Positions 1 to 14,953 of a stretch of DNA of 64,000 nt are shown piece after piece; the first letter of the stretch is position 1; each line of letters begins with the position of its first letter. This stretch comes from Mycobacterium sp. ITM-2016-00317 (GTDB lineage: Bacteria; Actinomycetota; Actinomycetes; Mycobacteriales; Mycobacteriaceae). Below the pieces are notes generated by a model. The model made no database searches, was not told where the DNA came from, and saw nothing but the letters and a program-made list of their open reading frames with translations. The position numbers and the translations under genes are program-made. The stretch covers positions 2,666,001 to 2,730,000 of the forward strand of contig NZ_CP134399.1 in assembly GCF_002968295.1 (NCBI RefSeq), given 5' to 3'.

Positions 1-127
1 GCTGGAGGCCCACATGCAGGCCGAGGGGCTCGGCCAGCTCTACATCCGGTTGCTGACGAGCAATTTCGAGGAGGCGGTGGCGGCCCGCAAGGACAAGCGT
101 CCGCCGCACTTCACCGACGACCGGTAG
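1..127 (+). CDS. Enoyl-CoA hydratase, C-terminal end (partial, EchA12-like)
   Basis: Only the last 41 codons are inside the window. The reading frame starts at base 2 and ends with TAG at 125-127. The tail reads ...NFEEAVAARKDKRPPHFTDDR, the typical C-terminus of crotonase-superfamily enoyl-CoA hydratases, where the last helix carries a 'F.EAV.A...KR.P.F' pattern. The next genes (ABC-F ATPase, small HTH protein, TetR, aconitase) match the order after echA12 (Rv1472) in M. tuberculosis, which supports the assignment. The catalytic glutamates lie outside the window, so activity cannot be judged. Confidence 0.75.
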   Translation, partial: LEAHMQAEGLGQLYIRLLTSNFEEAVAARKDKRPPHFTDDR

Positions 128-148
128 CAGGGGCCTGTGGTTAACGAT

Positions 149-178
149 TGGCCTCAGGCCAGCCGGAGCCATTAGCCT
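149..178 (+). promoter_or_regulatory. Putative promoter/operator of the ABC-F gene
   Basis: A TAGCCT hexamer at 173-178 fits the mycobacterial -10 consensus TANNNT. It would give a leader of about 60 bases before the GTG at 247. Just upstream, 149-161 is a perfect dyad (TGGCCT-C-AGGCCA) located at roughly the -35 position, where a repressor or activator could bind. Inferred from sequence only. Confidence 0.35.
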
Positions 179-246
179 TTAACCAGTCATCCACGGCATG
201 GGTTGCGGTGCAGCCCGTCATGCCTATCAGTTTCAGGAGCATCAGC

Positions 247-1875
<1,629 letters not shown>

Positions 1876-1964
1876 GAATTCACGTTTCCCCTGTGTCAAG
1901 GGTCACGCCGTTGGGTATGCGGTCGCTACATCCGTGCGGCACTGCATGCGGGGAAGGCGCGAAC

Positions 1965-2162
1965 GTGAATAAAAACGGCAAATCGAGAGATCAGCTGATG
2001 ACCGAGTTGCGCAGCGCCTATGAGCGCGGCGCCAGTATCCGAACGCTGGTGGCCGCCACCGGCCATTCCTACGGCTCCATCCACAGCCTGCTGCGCGAAT
2101 CGGGGGCGACGATGCGCAGCCGCGGCGGCCCGAACCACCGCGGCCGGCGGGCGGCCGGCTGA
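1965..2162 (+). CDS. Small helix-turn-helix protein (Rv1473A-like)
   Basis: A 65-residue basic protein with a single helix-turn-helix: 'LRSAYERGASIRTLVAATGHSYG' reads as two helices, with 'SIHSLLRESG' as the recognition helix, followed by a short Arg/Gly-rich tail (RSRGGPNHRGRR). The GTG at 1965 follows a purine-rich GGGGAAG stretch (1950-1956). The GTG gives a length close to the 63-residue M. tuberculosis equivalent, whereas the longer frame upstream has no conserved look. Actinobacteria carry many copies of this resolvase-like HTH mini-protein. The targets are unknown. It lies 90 bases after the ABC-F gene on the same strand and may be co-transcribed with it. Confidence 0.75.
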   Translation: MNKNGKSRDQLMTELRSAYERGASIRTLVAATGHSYGSIHSLLRESGATMRSRGGPNHRGRRAAG

Positions 2163-2171
2163 CCGGGCGGC

Positions 2172-2731
2172 CTACCGTAGGCGGACCGAATCCTCCACCA
2201 AATCCAGTACGGCACTGAGCTTTCCGGGGTCGTCGCCGGATGCCAGCCGGGCCACCAGCCCGTCGAGCACCAGCTCCAGATAGGTACGCAGCACGTCGCC
2301 TTCGACGTCATCGCGCAGCCGGCCTGTTTCTGGCGCCTGAGCCGCTCGGTGGTGGCCGCCGACAATTCGGCGGACCGCTCCGCCCAGCCCCGGCTGAAGG
2401 TCGGGTCGTTCCGCAGTTTGCGGGCGATCTCCAGCCGGGTTGCCAGCCAGTCGAATTGGTCTGGCGCGGCGAGCATGTCGCGCATCACCTGGATCAGGCC
2501 CTCGCGCGCCGCGACGTCGGCCATCCGTTCGGCGTCCTCGCGGGCGAGTTCGAAGAACAGCGTGTCCTTGTCGCGGAAATGGTGGAAGATGGCGCCGCGC
2601 GACAGCCCGATCGTCTGTTCGAGCCGTCGCACGGTCGCCTCGTTGTATCCGTACTCCGCGAAGCAGCGCCGGGCACCGTCGAGGATCTGGCGGCGGCGGG
2701 CCGCCAGATGATCGTCGGTTACCCGGGGCAC
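2172..2731 (-). pseudogene. TetR-family regulator (Rv1474c-like), frame broken by a 1-base deletion
   Basis: The N-terminal 120 or so residues form a normal TetR DNA-binding domain (ARRRQILDGARRCFAEYGY..., then LSRGAIFHHFRDKDTLF) starting at GTG 2729-2731. After '...TTERLRRQKQA' the frame turns into Trp-rich nonsense. The correct C-terminus (LRDDVEGDVLRTYLELVLDG, then ...LVEDSVRLR) continues in the next frame and stops at 2172-2174. Restoring one base near 2319-2323 gives a 186-residue protein, about the 187 residues of Rv1474c. The start lies only 17 bases after the aconitase stop, so the two are probably one operon, and this family is thought to sense cell state for acn. It may be a true pseudogene or a sequencing error. 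Confidence 0.8.
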
Positions 2732-2748
2732 AGTGAGATCAGCCCGCC

Positions 2749-5769
<3,021 letters not shown>

Positions 5770-6357
5770 GTGACCGGACCGCTTTTCGTGCCGTTCCTGC
5801 CGACCTACATCCCGCCGGAGCTGTGCCTGACCGTGGGCATCGACCCGGCGGCGCCAGGCGCGCCCGACGTGTGCATGGACGTCGTGCGGGACGACGTCGC
5901 TGCGACGGGTGTCAGCGCCCGGGGTCTGGACCCCGAAGCGGTGGCGCAACTGGAGCAGGTCGTCGAGGACGCCGAGAGTCAGGGCATCGATCTCAAGATC
6001 GTGGTGGTCGATGCGAACCCGCCGATCCACACGCCGCTGCGCGACGTCGCCACCGAGATCGGCGCCGACAACCCGGGCGCGACGGTGCTGGCGCTGAGCC
6101 CGAGCTTCGCCGGCACCTACAGTCCGGAGTTCGACCGGGTGACCCTGGAGGCCGGCGAGGATCTGGCCAAGACGGGGGATCCGGTGCTGTCGTCGAAGAA
6201 TTTCGTGGGCGAGTTGACGGCCCCGCACTTTCCGTGGACGCCATTCACCATTGTCGTTGTTTCCGCAGTCGCTCTCGCCGTCGTCGCGACCCGCCTGCTG
6301 CAGAAATGGGGCAAACGCGATGCGTCTGCCGATAGTGCCTCCACCAGCTCTGACTGA
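5770..6357 (+). CDS. C-terminally membrane-anchored conserved protein (Rv1476-like)
   Basis: A 195-residue protein. A soluble region of about 160 residues is followed by one strongly hydrophobic segment (PFTIVVVSAVALAVVATRLL) and a short basic tail (QKWGKR...), so it is probably anchored by its C-terminus. The soluble part (GIDLKIVVVDANP..., ...GATVLALSPSFAGTYS) looks like an alpha/beta fold and resembles TPM-type domains only loosely. It sits directly upstream of ripA, as in M. tuberculosis, which hints at a cell-envelope role. The GTG start at 5770 was chosen because it lies 8 bases after a -10 hexamer and gives a length near the 186 residues of Rv1476. No biochemical function is recognised. 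Confidence 0.7.
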   Translation: MTGPLFVPFLPTYIPPELCLTVGIDPAAPGAPDVCMDVVRDDVAATGVSARGLDPEAVAQLEQVVEDAESQGIDLKIVVVDANPPIHTPLRDVATEIGADNPGATVLALSPSFAGTYSPEFDRVTLEAGEDLAKTGDPVLSSKNFVGELTAPHFPWTPFTIVVVSAVALAVVATRLLQKWGKRDASADSASTSSD

Positions 6358-6411
6358 CGCACGCAGCTACGTCTGCAAATTCAAAGATCACCATTTGATA
6401 ACACCGATTGC

Positions 6412-6429
6412 AATTACATTGTTGTAATT
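6412..6429. promoter_or_regulatory. AT-rich perfect dyad in the ripA upstream region
   Basis: AATTACA (6412-6418), a 4-base spacer TTGT, then TGTAATT (6423-6429) form a perfect inverted repeat in an otherwise GC-rich genome, about 145 bases before ripA. In mycobacteria ripA is known to be controlled by the MtrA response regulator. Whether this dyad is the MtrA site is inference. The rest of the 217-base gap (6358-6574) shows no ORF. Confidence 0.4.
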
Positions 6430-6574
6430 TGTGGCTAAAGTTTCTTTGGCGTCAGAAGTGACGTACGGTGCAATCGGTGCCTGTTGTTGCGGTTGTTCCT
6501 GATGTGACTTCTGAGCTTGGGCGCCCGGCCCTGTGCCGACACCTATGCGTGGAGCCTGAGGAGATTCGAGTCGA

Positions 6575-8023
6575 ATGAGACGCACCCCCGGCAGCGCCTC
6601 CGCTTCGCGGCTGTGCGCGGCGTCGCTGGCTATGGGCATGTCGATGGGCATGGTCATCACGCTGCCGAACCTGGCGCCCAACCTGGCCCTGGCGCAGCCT
6701 GTCCAGCAGAGCGGCCTGGCCGCGCTGGTGACCGACGTCGCCAACGTCAATCAGAAACTGCAGGACCTCGGCGCGCAGATCCAGATGCAGCAGGAGAGCG
6801 TCAACAAGGCGATCCTCGACGTGCAGAACGCCCGGGAAAAGGCAGAGGCCGCCAAGCTCGAGGTCGACGCCAGCGCGCAGCGCGTCAAGGACGCCAACGC
6901 CGCGATCGCCGCCGCGCAGGACCGGTTCGACACCTTCGCCGCGTCGATGTATGTCAGCGGACCGTCGAGTTCCTATCTGAGCGCGTCCGATCCGTCGGAC
7001 ATCCTGCGCACCGCGGCGACCGGGCAGGCGCTGTCGATCAGTTCGCAGAAGGTGATGGCCGATCTGCAGCGGGCCCGCACCGAACAGGTCAACCGGGAGT
7101 CCGCCGCCCGGCTGGCCCAGCGCCAGGCCGATGACGCGGTCAAGGCCGCCGAGGGCAGCCAGCAGGACGCGGTGGCCGCGCTGACCAACGCCCAGGAGAC
7201 CTTCAAGTCCCAGCAGGTCGAACTCGACCGGCTCACCGCCGAGCGCGCGCAGGCGCAGGCCAAGCTGCAGGAGGCCAGGACGCTGGCCGCCCCGTCGGGC
7301 ACCGGACCCGCCGCCGCGCCCGCGGGGGCGGCCAAGCCCGCGCCGGGGTCGGCTGCGGCGCCCGCCCCGGGCGGCGGCAGTGCCGACTGGGACGTCGACC
7401 CCGCGACCGGCAACCGCGAGACCGCCTGGGACATGACGCTGCCCCAGATCCCGAGCGCGTTCGTCAGCGGCGATCCGATCCAGATCATCAACGCGGTCAT
7501 CAAGATCATCACGACGTCGTTGAAGGTCACCCAGGATCTCGGCCGCAAGTTCCTGCAGAGCATCGGTCTGCTGCCGACCCCGACCGGCATCACCAACGGT
7601 GCGATCCCGACGCTGTACGGCAGGCAGGCCACCGAGTACGTGATCAAGCGCGGCATGTCGCAGATGGGTGTGCCGTACTCGTGGGGCGGCGGTAACGCCT
7701 CCGGCCCCAGCCGCGGAATCGACCGCGGCGCGAACACGGTCGGCTTCGACTGCTCCGGTCTGATGCTCTACATGTTCGCCGGCGTCGGCATCAAGCTCGA
7801 CCACTACTCGGGCTCGCAGTACAACGCAGGCCGCAAGGTGCCGTCGTCGCAGATGCGCCGCGGCGACATGATCTTCTACGGCCCCAATGCCAGCCAGCAC
7901 GTCGCGATGTACCTCGGCGACGGCCAGATGCTGGAAGCCCCGTACACCGGTTCGGTGGTCAAGATCTCGCCGGTGCGCACCAGCGGGATGACCCCGTTCG
8001 TGACCCGAATGATCGAGTGGTGA
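6575..8023 (+). CDS. ripA: Peptidoglycan endopeptidase RipA (NlpC/P60)
   Basis: RipA is a secreted D,L-endopeptidase that cleaves between D-Glu and meso-DAP in peptidoglycan and is needed for daughter-cell separation. The 482-residue protein begins with a signal peptide (about residues 1-40, ending near ...LALA). A long alpha-helical coiled-coil region (about 45-245) follows, then an Ala/Pro-rich linker, then a C-terminal NlpC/P60 domain (about 345-482). The catalytic triad is visible as Cys393 (GFDCSG), His442 (QHVAMYLG) and Glu454 (MLEAP), each offset by +10 from the known Cys383/His432/Glu444 of M. tuberculosis RipA. The helical segment acts as an inhibitory lid in the zymogen. The ATG at 6575 has GAGGAG at 6558-6563. 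ripB overlaps the stop codon. Confidence 0.95.
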   Translation: MRRTPGSASASRLCAASLAMGMSMGMVITLPNLAPNLALAQPVQQSGLAALVTDVANVNQKLQDLGAQIQMQQESVNKAILDVQNAREKAEAAKLEVDASAQRVKDANAAIAAAQDRFDTFAASMYVSGPSSSYLSASDPSDILRTAATGQALSISSQKVMADLQRARTEQVNRESAARLAQRQADDAVKAAEGSQQDAVAALTNAQETFKSQQVELDRLTAERAQAQAKLQEARTLAAPSGTGPAAAPAGAAKPAPGSAAAPAPGGGSADWDVDPATGNRETAWDMTLPQIPSAFVSGDPIQIINAVIKIITTSLKVTQDLGRKFLQSIGLLPTPTGITNGAIPTLYGRQATEYVIKRGMSQMGVPYSWGGGNASGPSRGIDRGANTVGFDCSGLMLYMFAGVGIKLDHYSGSQYNAGRKVPSSQMRRGDMIFYGPNASQHVAMYLGDGQMLEAPYTGSVVKISPVRTSGMTPFVTRMIEW

Positions 8024-8709
8024 TCGCCCTGCGTCGCTTCGTCATCGCGGTGGCAACCGCCGTCGCACTGCTGGCAGGCGCTGTCGCGCCGGCCACCGCC
8101 CAACCCGACAGCGGGCAGTGGGACCCGACCCTGCCGAAGATCTTCAGCGCCGGCGCGCCCGGCGACCCGCTGGCGATCGCGAACGCGTCGCTGGCGGCCA
8201 CCGCCCAGGCCACCCAGGTGACCATGGACTTGGGCCGCAAGTTCCTGCAGACCATCGGGCTGGCGCCCAAGGACGCAACCGGTGTCGCCCCCGGCGTCGT
8301 TCGGGGGCCCGCGGCCATCGAGTACGTGATCCGGCGCGGCGGCACCCAGATCGGCACCCCGTACTCGTGGGGCGGCGGTAAGCCCAACGGTCCCAGCCGC
8401 GGCATCGACTCGGGCGCCAACACCGTCGGCTACGACTGCTCCGGCTTCACCCAGTTCTCCTACGCCGGCGTGGGCGTACTGATCCCGAAGTACTCCGGCG
8501 ATCAGTACAACACCGGCCGCAAGGTCCCGGTCCAGCAGGCCAAGCGCGGCGATCTGCTGTTCTGGGGTCCCAACGGCAGCCAGCACGTCGCGATCTACCT
8601 CGGCGGCGGCAAGATGCTGGAGTCCTCGGGTAGTGCCGGCAAAGTGACCGTCAGCCCCGTGCGCATGTCCGGCCTGCAGCCGTACGTGGCCCGCATCATC
8701 GAATCCTGA
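8017..8709 (+). CDS. ripB: Peptidoglycan endopeptidase RipB (NlpC/P60)
   Basis: A 230-residue secreted NlpC/P60 hydrolase, the short paralogue of RipA without the coiled-coil lid. The signal peptide is clear (FVIAVATAVALLAGAVAPAT, then AQP). The catalytic domain shows GYDCSG (nucleophile Cys), SQHVAIYLG (His) and MLESS (Glu). The linker region LDLGRKFLQTIGL resembles the same stretch in RipA, so the two genes look like a tandem duplication. Two overlapping GTG codons (8017 and 8020) can start the protein inside the last codons of ripA, implying translational coupling. It acts with RipA in septal peptidoglycan remodelling. Confidence 0.93.
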   Translation: MVIALRRFVIAVATAVALLAGAVAPATAQPDSGQWDPTLPKIFSAGAPGDPLAIANASLAATAQATQVTMDLGRKFLQTIGLAPKDATGVAPGVVRGPAAIEYVIRRGGTQIGTPYSWGGGKPNGPSRGIDSGANTVGYDCSGFTQFSYAGVGVLIPKYSGDQYNTGRKVPVQQAKRGDLLFWGPNGSQHVAIYLGGGKMLESSGSAGKVTVSPVRMSGLQPYVARIIES

Positions 8710-8786
8710 GTGTGGCCTGAGTTAAAGCTGAGCAGCACGGGCGACGTCGACGGATCTCCAACCGCCTGGAATAGTTGACGGCGAGC

Positions 8787-8808
8787 GCGCGGCCAGCACG
8801 GGCCGCGC
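8787..8808 (+). terminator. GC-rich hairpin between ripB and moxR1
   Basis: GCGCGGCC (8787-8794), a 6-base loop AGCACG, then GGCCGCGC (8801-8808) form a perfect 8-bp stem. No U-tract follows, as is usual for mycobacterial candidate terminators. It sits in the 141-base gap between ripB and moxR1 and could attenuate read-through. Structure seen, function inferred. Confidence 0.3.
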
Positions 8809-8850
8809 CGCGAGTGGCCAGCATGTACGGCGCATGTGGAAGGAATGTTG

Positions 8851-10008
8851 ATGACCTCACCGAGTGGACCGCCGCAGGGCGCTGGAGGATATCCCGGACA
8901 GGCCCCGGCACAGGGCTACTCCGCGGGTGCGCACGCCGCGCCTGCGCAGTCCGGTTCCGCGCAGTCCAACGGCGGTCTGCAGAACGAGGTGCACACCCTG
9001 GAGCGGGCGATCTTCGAGGTCAAGCGGATCATCGTCGGCCAGGACCTGCTCGTCGAGCGGATGCTGGTGGGGCTGCTGGCCAAGGGGCACGTGCTGCTCG
9101 AAGGCGTCCCCGGCGTGGCCAAGACACTCGCCGTCGAGACCTTCGCGAAGGTGGTCGGCGGGACGTTCGCCCGCATCCAGTTCACCCCCGACCTGGTGCC
9201 CACCGACATCGTCGGCACCCGCATCTACCGGCAGGGCAAGGAAGAGTTCGACATCGAACTCGGCCCCGTGGTGGCCAACTTCCTGCTTGCCGACGAGATC
9301 AACCGTGCGCCGGCCAAGGTGCAGTCCGCGCTGCTCGAGGTGATGGCCGAGCGCAAGATCTCCATCGGCGGCAGGACCTTCCCGCTACCCAGCCCGTTCC
9401 TGGTGATGGCCACCCAGAACCCGATCGAGCAGGAAGGCGTTTACCAGCTGCCGGAGGCCCAGCGTGACCGCTTCCTGTTCAAGCTCAACGTCGACTACCC
9501 GACGCCGGAGGAAGAGCGCGAGATCATCTACCGGATGGGCGTGAAGCCGCCGGAGCCCAAGGCGATCCTCAACACCGGTGACCTGCTGCGCCTGCAGGAC
9601 GTCGCCGCCAACACCTTCGTCCACCACGCGCTGGTCGACTACGTGGTGCGCATCGTCACCGCCACCCGCGAACCGGAGAAGTTCGGCATGCCGGACGCCA
9701 AGGCGTGGATCGCCTACGGCGCGTCCCCGCGCGCGTCGCTGGGCATCATCGCCGCGTCCCGGGCGCTGGCCCTGGTGCGCGGCCGCGACTATGTGATCCC
9801 GCAGGACGTCGTCGAGATCATTCCGGACGTGCTGCGGCACCGCCTGGTGCTGACCTACGACGCGCTGGCCGACGAGATCTCCGCCGAGACCGTGGTCAAC
9901 CGCATCCTGCAGACAGTCGCGCTGCCGCAGGTGAACGCGATTCCGCAGCAGGGGCATGCGGTGCCGCCCGTAGTCCCGGCCGCGGCGGCCGCGGCGAGCG
10001 GTCGCTGA
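8851..10008 (+). CDS. moxR1: MoxR-type AAA+ ATPase
   Basis: A 385-residue AAA+ ATPase of the MoxR family, chaperone-like ATPases that work with VWA-domain proteins. After a Gly/Ala/Gln-rich N-terminal tail, the Walker A motif reads GVPGVAKT, the Walker B region ADEINRAPAK, and sensor 1 MATQNP. The ATG at 8851 is preceded by GGAAGGA (8838-8844) at 6 bases, so it was preferred to an in-frame ATG 15 bases upstream. The genes behind it encode a DUF58 protein and a membrane VWA protein, giving the standard MoxR-DUF58-VWA module. Its position next to ripAB suggests envelope-related assembly or activation work, but the client is unknown. Confidence 0.93.
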   Translation: MTSPSGPPQGAGGYPGQAPAQGYSAGAHAAPAQSGSAQSNGGLQNEVHTLERAIFEVKRIIVGQDLLVERMLVGLLAKGHVLLEGVPGVAKTLAVETFAKVVGGTFARIQFTPDLVPTDIVGTRIYRQGKEEFDIELGPVVANFLLADEINRAPAKVQSALLEVMAERKISIGGRTFPLPSPFLVMATQNPIEQEGVYQLPEAQRDRFLFKLNVDYPTPEEEREIIYRMGVKPPEPKAILNTGDLLRLQDVAANTFVHHALVDYVVRIVTATREPEKFGMPDAKAWIAYGASPRASLGIIAASRALALVRGRDYVIPQDVVEIIPDVLRHRLVLTYDALADEISAETVVNRILQTVALPQVNAIPQQGHAVPPVVPAAAAAASGR

Positions 10009-10012
10009 CCTG

Positions 10013-10957
10013 GTGACCCGCTCAAGCCGCTCTGTCGACCTGCCGTCGATGCAGCGCGGGGAGATCCGGGACCCTGCGCTGACCGCGGCGCTGCGCAAGC
10101 TCGAGCTCACCGTGCGCCGCAAGCTCGACGGTGTGCTGCACGGTGACCACCTCGGGCTGCTGCCGGGCCCGGGATCCGAACCGGGGGAGTCGCGGGTCTA
10201 CCAGCCCGGCGACGACGTCCGGCGGATGGACTGGTCGGTGACCGCGCGCACCACCCATCCGCACGTCCGGCAGATGATCGCCGACCGCGAGCTGGAGACG
10301 TGGCTGGTGGTCGACATGTCGGCCAGCCTGGACTTCGGCACCGCCAACTGCGAGAAGCGCGACCTGGCGGTGGCTGCGGCCGCGTCGATCGCATTCCTCA
10401 ACAGCGGCGGCGGCAACCGGATCGGCGCGATCATCTCCAACGGCGAGACCACCCGCCGCGTGCCCGCGCTGTCGGGCCGCATGCACGAGCAGGAACTGCT
10501 GCGGGCCATCGCCACCACCCCGCGCGCGCCGGTGGGGGTGCGCGGTGACCTCGCCGCGGCGATCGACGCACTGCGGCGGCCGGAGCGGCGCCGCGGCATG
10601 GCCGTGATCATCAGCGATTTCCTCGGGCCGATCGACTGGATGCGTCCGCTGCGCGCCGTCGCCGGCCGACACGAGGTACTCGGGATCGAGATCCTGGACC
10701 CGCGGGACATCGAGTTGCCCGACGTGGGTGATGTCGTGCTGCAGGACACCGAGACCGGCCGCACCCGCGAGTTCACCATCGACGAGCAGTTGCGCACCGA
10801 CTTCGCCAGGGCCGCCGCGGCGCACCGCGCCGAGGTGGCACGCACCCTGCGCCGCTGTGGTGCCCCGCTGCTGACCCTGCGTACCGACCGGGACTGGATC
10901 GCCGACGTGGTCCGGTTCGTCGCGAGCCGGCGCCGCGGTGCGCTCGCATCGCGGTGA
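10013..10957 (+). CDS. DUF58 domain protein of the MoxR module
   Basis: A 314-residue protein (Rv1480-like). The DUF58 core is recognisable from 'SRVYQPGDDVRRMDWSVTAR' (about residues 60-80), followed by a von Willebrand A-like fold: VVDMSASLDFG has a MIDAS-type DxSxS. It starts at GTG 10013, only 4 bases after the moxR1 stop, so the two are translationally linked. DUF58 proteins accompany MoxR ATPases and are thought to be the adaptor or substrate. No signal peptide or membrane segment is evident, so it should be cytosolic or peripheral. Confidence 0.85.
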   Translation: MTRSSRSVDLPSMQRGEIRDPALTAALRKLELTVRRKLDGVLHGDHLGLLPGPGSEPGESRVYQPGDDVRRMDWSVTARTTHPHVRQMIADRELETWLVVDMSASLDFGTANCEKRDLAVAAAASIAFLNSGGGNRIGAIISNGETTRRVPALSGRMHEQELLRAIATTPRAPVGVRGDLAAAIDALRRPERRRGMAVIISDFLGPIDWMRPLRAVAGRHEVLGIEILDPRDIELPDVGDVVLQDTETGRTREFTIDEQLRTDFARAAAAHRAEVARTLRRCGAPLLTLRTDRDWIADVVRFVASRRRGALASR

Positions 10958-11002
10958 TGACTTCTCCGACGATCCCGATAACGACGAAATGACAAGTGAC
11001 GC

Positions 11003-12010
11003 ATGACTTTACCGTTGCTCGGACCGATGTCGCTCTCAGGTTTCGAACATCCGTGGTTCTTCCTGTTCTTCTTCGTCGTGCTCGGGATCATCGCGCTGTA
11101 CGTCGTGATGCAGCTGTCCCGCCAGCGGCGGATGCTGCGCTTTGCGAACATGGAGCTGCTGGAGAGCGTGGCGCCCAAACGGCCCAGCCGGCTGCGGCAC
11201 CTGCCTGCGGTGCTGCTGATCCTGTCGCTGGTGTCGTTCACGATCGCGATGGCCGGGCCCACCCACGATGTGCGGATCCCGCGCAACCGGGCCGTGGTGA
11301 TGCTCGTCGTCGACGTCTCGCAGTCGATGCGGGCCACCGACGTGGCCCCCAACCGGCTGGTCGCCGCGCAGGAAGCGGCCAAACAGTTCGCCGACCAGCT
11401 GACCCCGGGCATCAACCTCGGCCTGATCGCCTACGCGGGCACCGCGACGGTGCTGGTGTCACCGACCACCAACCGTGAGGCCACCAAGACCGCGATCGAC
11501 AAGTTGCAGCTCGCCGACCGCACCGCCACCGGTGAGGGCATCTTCACCGCACTGCAGGCGGTGGCCACCGTCGGCGCGGTGATCGGCGGCGGCGACGAAC
11601 CGCCACCGGCGCGCATCGTGCTGATGTCCGACGGCAAGGAGACCGTGCCGTCCAACCCGGACAACCCCAAGGGCGCCTACACCGCCGCGCGCACCGCCAA
11701 GGACCAAGGGGTGCCGATCTCCACGGTGTCGTTCGGCACCCCGTACGGCTACGTCGAGATCAACGACCAGCGCCAGCCGGTCCCGGTCGACGACGAGATG
11801 CTCAAGAAGATCGCCGACCTGTCCGGCGGCGAGGCGTTCACCGCATCCAGCCTCGAGCAACTCAAGCAAGTTTTCACCGACCTGCAGGAGCAGATCGGCT
11901 ACGAGACCATCAAGGGCGACGCCAGCGTGGGCTGGCTCCGGCTCGGTTCCGCTCTGCTGGCGCTCGCCGCGCTGGGGGCGCTGCTGTTCAACCGGCGCCT
12001 GCCCGGCTAG
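11003..12010 (+). CDS. Membrane VWA-domain protein of the MoxR module
   Basis: A 335-residue protein, the same length as Rv1481. It has two N-terminal transmembrane helices ([20 protein letters not shown] and [19 protein letters not shown]), a von Willebrand A domain with a complete MIDAS metal site (VVDVSQSM; a Thr further on; a distal MSDGKE), and a C-terminal helix ([17 protein letters not shown]). The topology puts the VWA domain between membrane anchors, as in the BatA/BatB proteins of MoxR operons. It is the third gene of moxR1-DUF58-VWA, after a 45-base gap. The likely role is a metal-dependent scaffold on the membrane used by the MoxR ATPase. Confidence 0.88.
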   Translation: MTLPLLGPMSLSGFEHPWFFLFFFVVLGIIALYVVMQLSRQRRMLRFANMELLESVAPKRPSRLRHLPAVLLILSLVSFTIAMAGPTHDVRIPRNRAVVMLVVDVSQSMRATDVAPNRLVAAQEAAKQFADQLTPGINLGLIAYAGTATVLVSPTTNREATKTAIDKLQLADRTATGEGIFTALQAVATVGAVIGGGDEPPPARIVLMSDGKETVPSNPDNPKGAYTAARTAKDQGVPISTVSFGTPYGYVEINDQRQPVPVDDEMLKKIADLSGGEAFTASSLEQLKQVFTDLQEQIGYETIKGDASVGWLRLGSALLALAALGALLFNRRLPG

Positions 12011-13083
12011 TACCGCGCGGTGCCTTCGGCCAGCGGGGGATAGGCGACCGACGCCAGTCCGTCCACCGTCGCGCCGGCGAACTGCAACGCGGCCAGCAGT
12101 TGGGGCGCCACCGGAACCTGCAGTTGCGGTGCGGACACCGTGTCGAGACGTTCCAGCTGATCGGGCGTCAAGGTGATCTCCAGGCCGGCGAGGTTGGTCT
12201 CCAGATGCTGGAGACGTCGTGCTCCCAGGATCGGCACGACGGTGCCGCGGCGGGCCCGCAGCCACGCCAATGCCACAGCGGCCGAGGTGGTGTCGAGTTC
12301 CTCGGCAACGGCCGCGACCGCATCGATCACCGTGAACTCGGCCTCGGTCGGACCGCCGACGAAGGCGGCCCGGGCAGAATCGGTGACGTGCGTCCCACGC
12401 CGGTATTTTCCTGACAGGAACCCGTTCTGCAACGGGCTCCACGGCACCAGCGCCAGGCCCTGGTCCCACGCCAGCGGGGCGATCTCGGCCTCCACTGCGC
12501 GGTTCAGCAGCGAGTAGCCGACCTGCAGCGCCACCAGGGGTGTCCAGCGGGCGAGCAGCGCCATCGTCTGCGCCTGGGCGGTCACCCAGGCGGGGATGTT
12601 GGAGAAGCCGATGTAGCGGACCTTTCCAGCCCGGACCAGATCGTCGAGGGTGCGCATGGTCTCCTCGATCGGTGTGTGCCGGTCCCAGTTGTGCAGCCAG
12701 TACAGATCGACGTGGTCTGTGCGCAACCGGCGCAGGCTCTCCTCGAGTTGAGCCACCATCGACCGTCTGCCGGCGCCCCCACCGTTGGGGTCGCCCGGGT
12801 ACATGTTGGTGAAGAACTTGGTCGCCAGGATGACACGATCCCGCCGATGGGGACGCGCAGCGAAATAGTCACCGAGAATCTTCTCGGAGTGTCCGTTGGT
12901 GTAGAAGTTCGCGGTGTCGATGAAGTTTCCGCCGCGCTCGAGGTAGCTGGTGATGATGGACTCGGACTCGGCGACACTGCAGCCGGCTCCACCGGAATCC
13001 TCACCGAATGTCATGGCACCCAGGGCGAATGGGCTCACGCGCAGGCCGGAACGGCCGAGCGTGACGTAATGGTCGAGTGTCAT
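12007..13083 (-). CDS. Aldo/keto reductase
   Basis: A 358-residue NADPH-dependent oxidoreductase of the aldo/keto reductase superfamily (YajO/AKR11-13 type). The catalytic tetrad is visible: Asp in [12 protein letters not shown], Tyr a few residues later, Lys in VILATKFF, and His in DLYWLHNWD. The cofactor-binding C-terminal part reads [17 protein letters not shown]. The ATG at 13081-13083 has CGAAGGAG about 7 bases upstream on the minus strand, so it is preferred over the longer frame. It is divergent from an AraC regulator 109 bases away, which probably controls it. A TACCGT -10 candidate (13145-13150, minus) would give a short leader. The substrate is unknown. M. tuberculosis has a different gene at this spot, so this pair looks inserted. 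Confidence 0.88.
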   Translation of the reverse strand: MTLDHYVTLGRSGLRVSPFALGAMTFGEDSGGAGCSVAESESIITSYLERGGNFIDTANFYTNGHSEKILGDYFAARPHRRDRVILATKFFTNMYPGDPNGGGAGRRSMVAQLEESLRRLRTDHVDLYWLHNWDRHTPIEETMRTLDDLVRAGKVRYIGFSNIPAWVTAQAQTMALLARWTPLVALQVGYSLLNRAVEAEIAPLAWDQGLALVPWSPLQNGFLSGKYRRGTHVTDSARAAFVGGPTEAEFTVIDAVAAVAEELDTTSAAVALAWLRARRGTVVPILGARRLQHLETNLAGLEITLTPDQLERLDTVSAPQLQVPVAPQLLAALQFAGATVDGLASVAYPPLAEGTARY

Positions 13084-13192
13084 CTTTGTTCTCCTTCGTG
13101 GCGTCGGATCGGACACTGTCGATACAACGCCGTGGTGCCGGTGAACGGTAGACCGATACGCCCAAGCTCTTGCCTGATCCTGCTCACTATGG

Positions 13193-14934
<1,742 letters not shown>

Positions 14935-14953
14935 CAGAGATAAGGACTTTCAC

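Noticed and set aside
6358..6574. A c-di-AMP (ydaO) riboswitch in front of ripA
   Set aside because: I looked because such switches control cell-wall hydrolases in actinobacteria. The conserved cores are not visible in this short leader.
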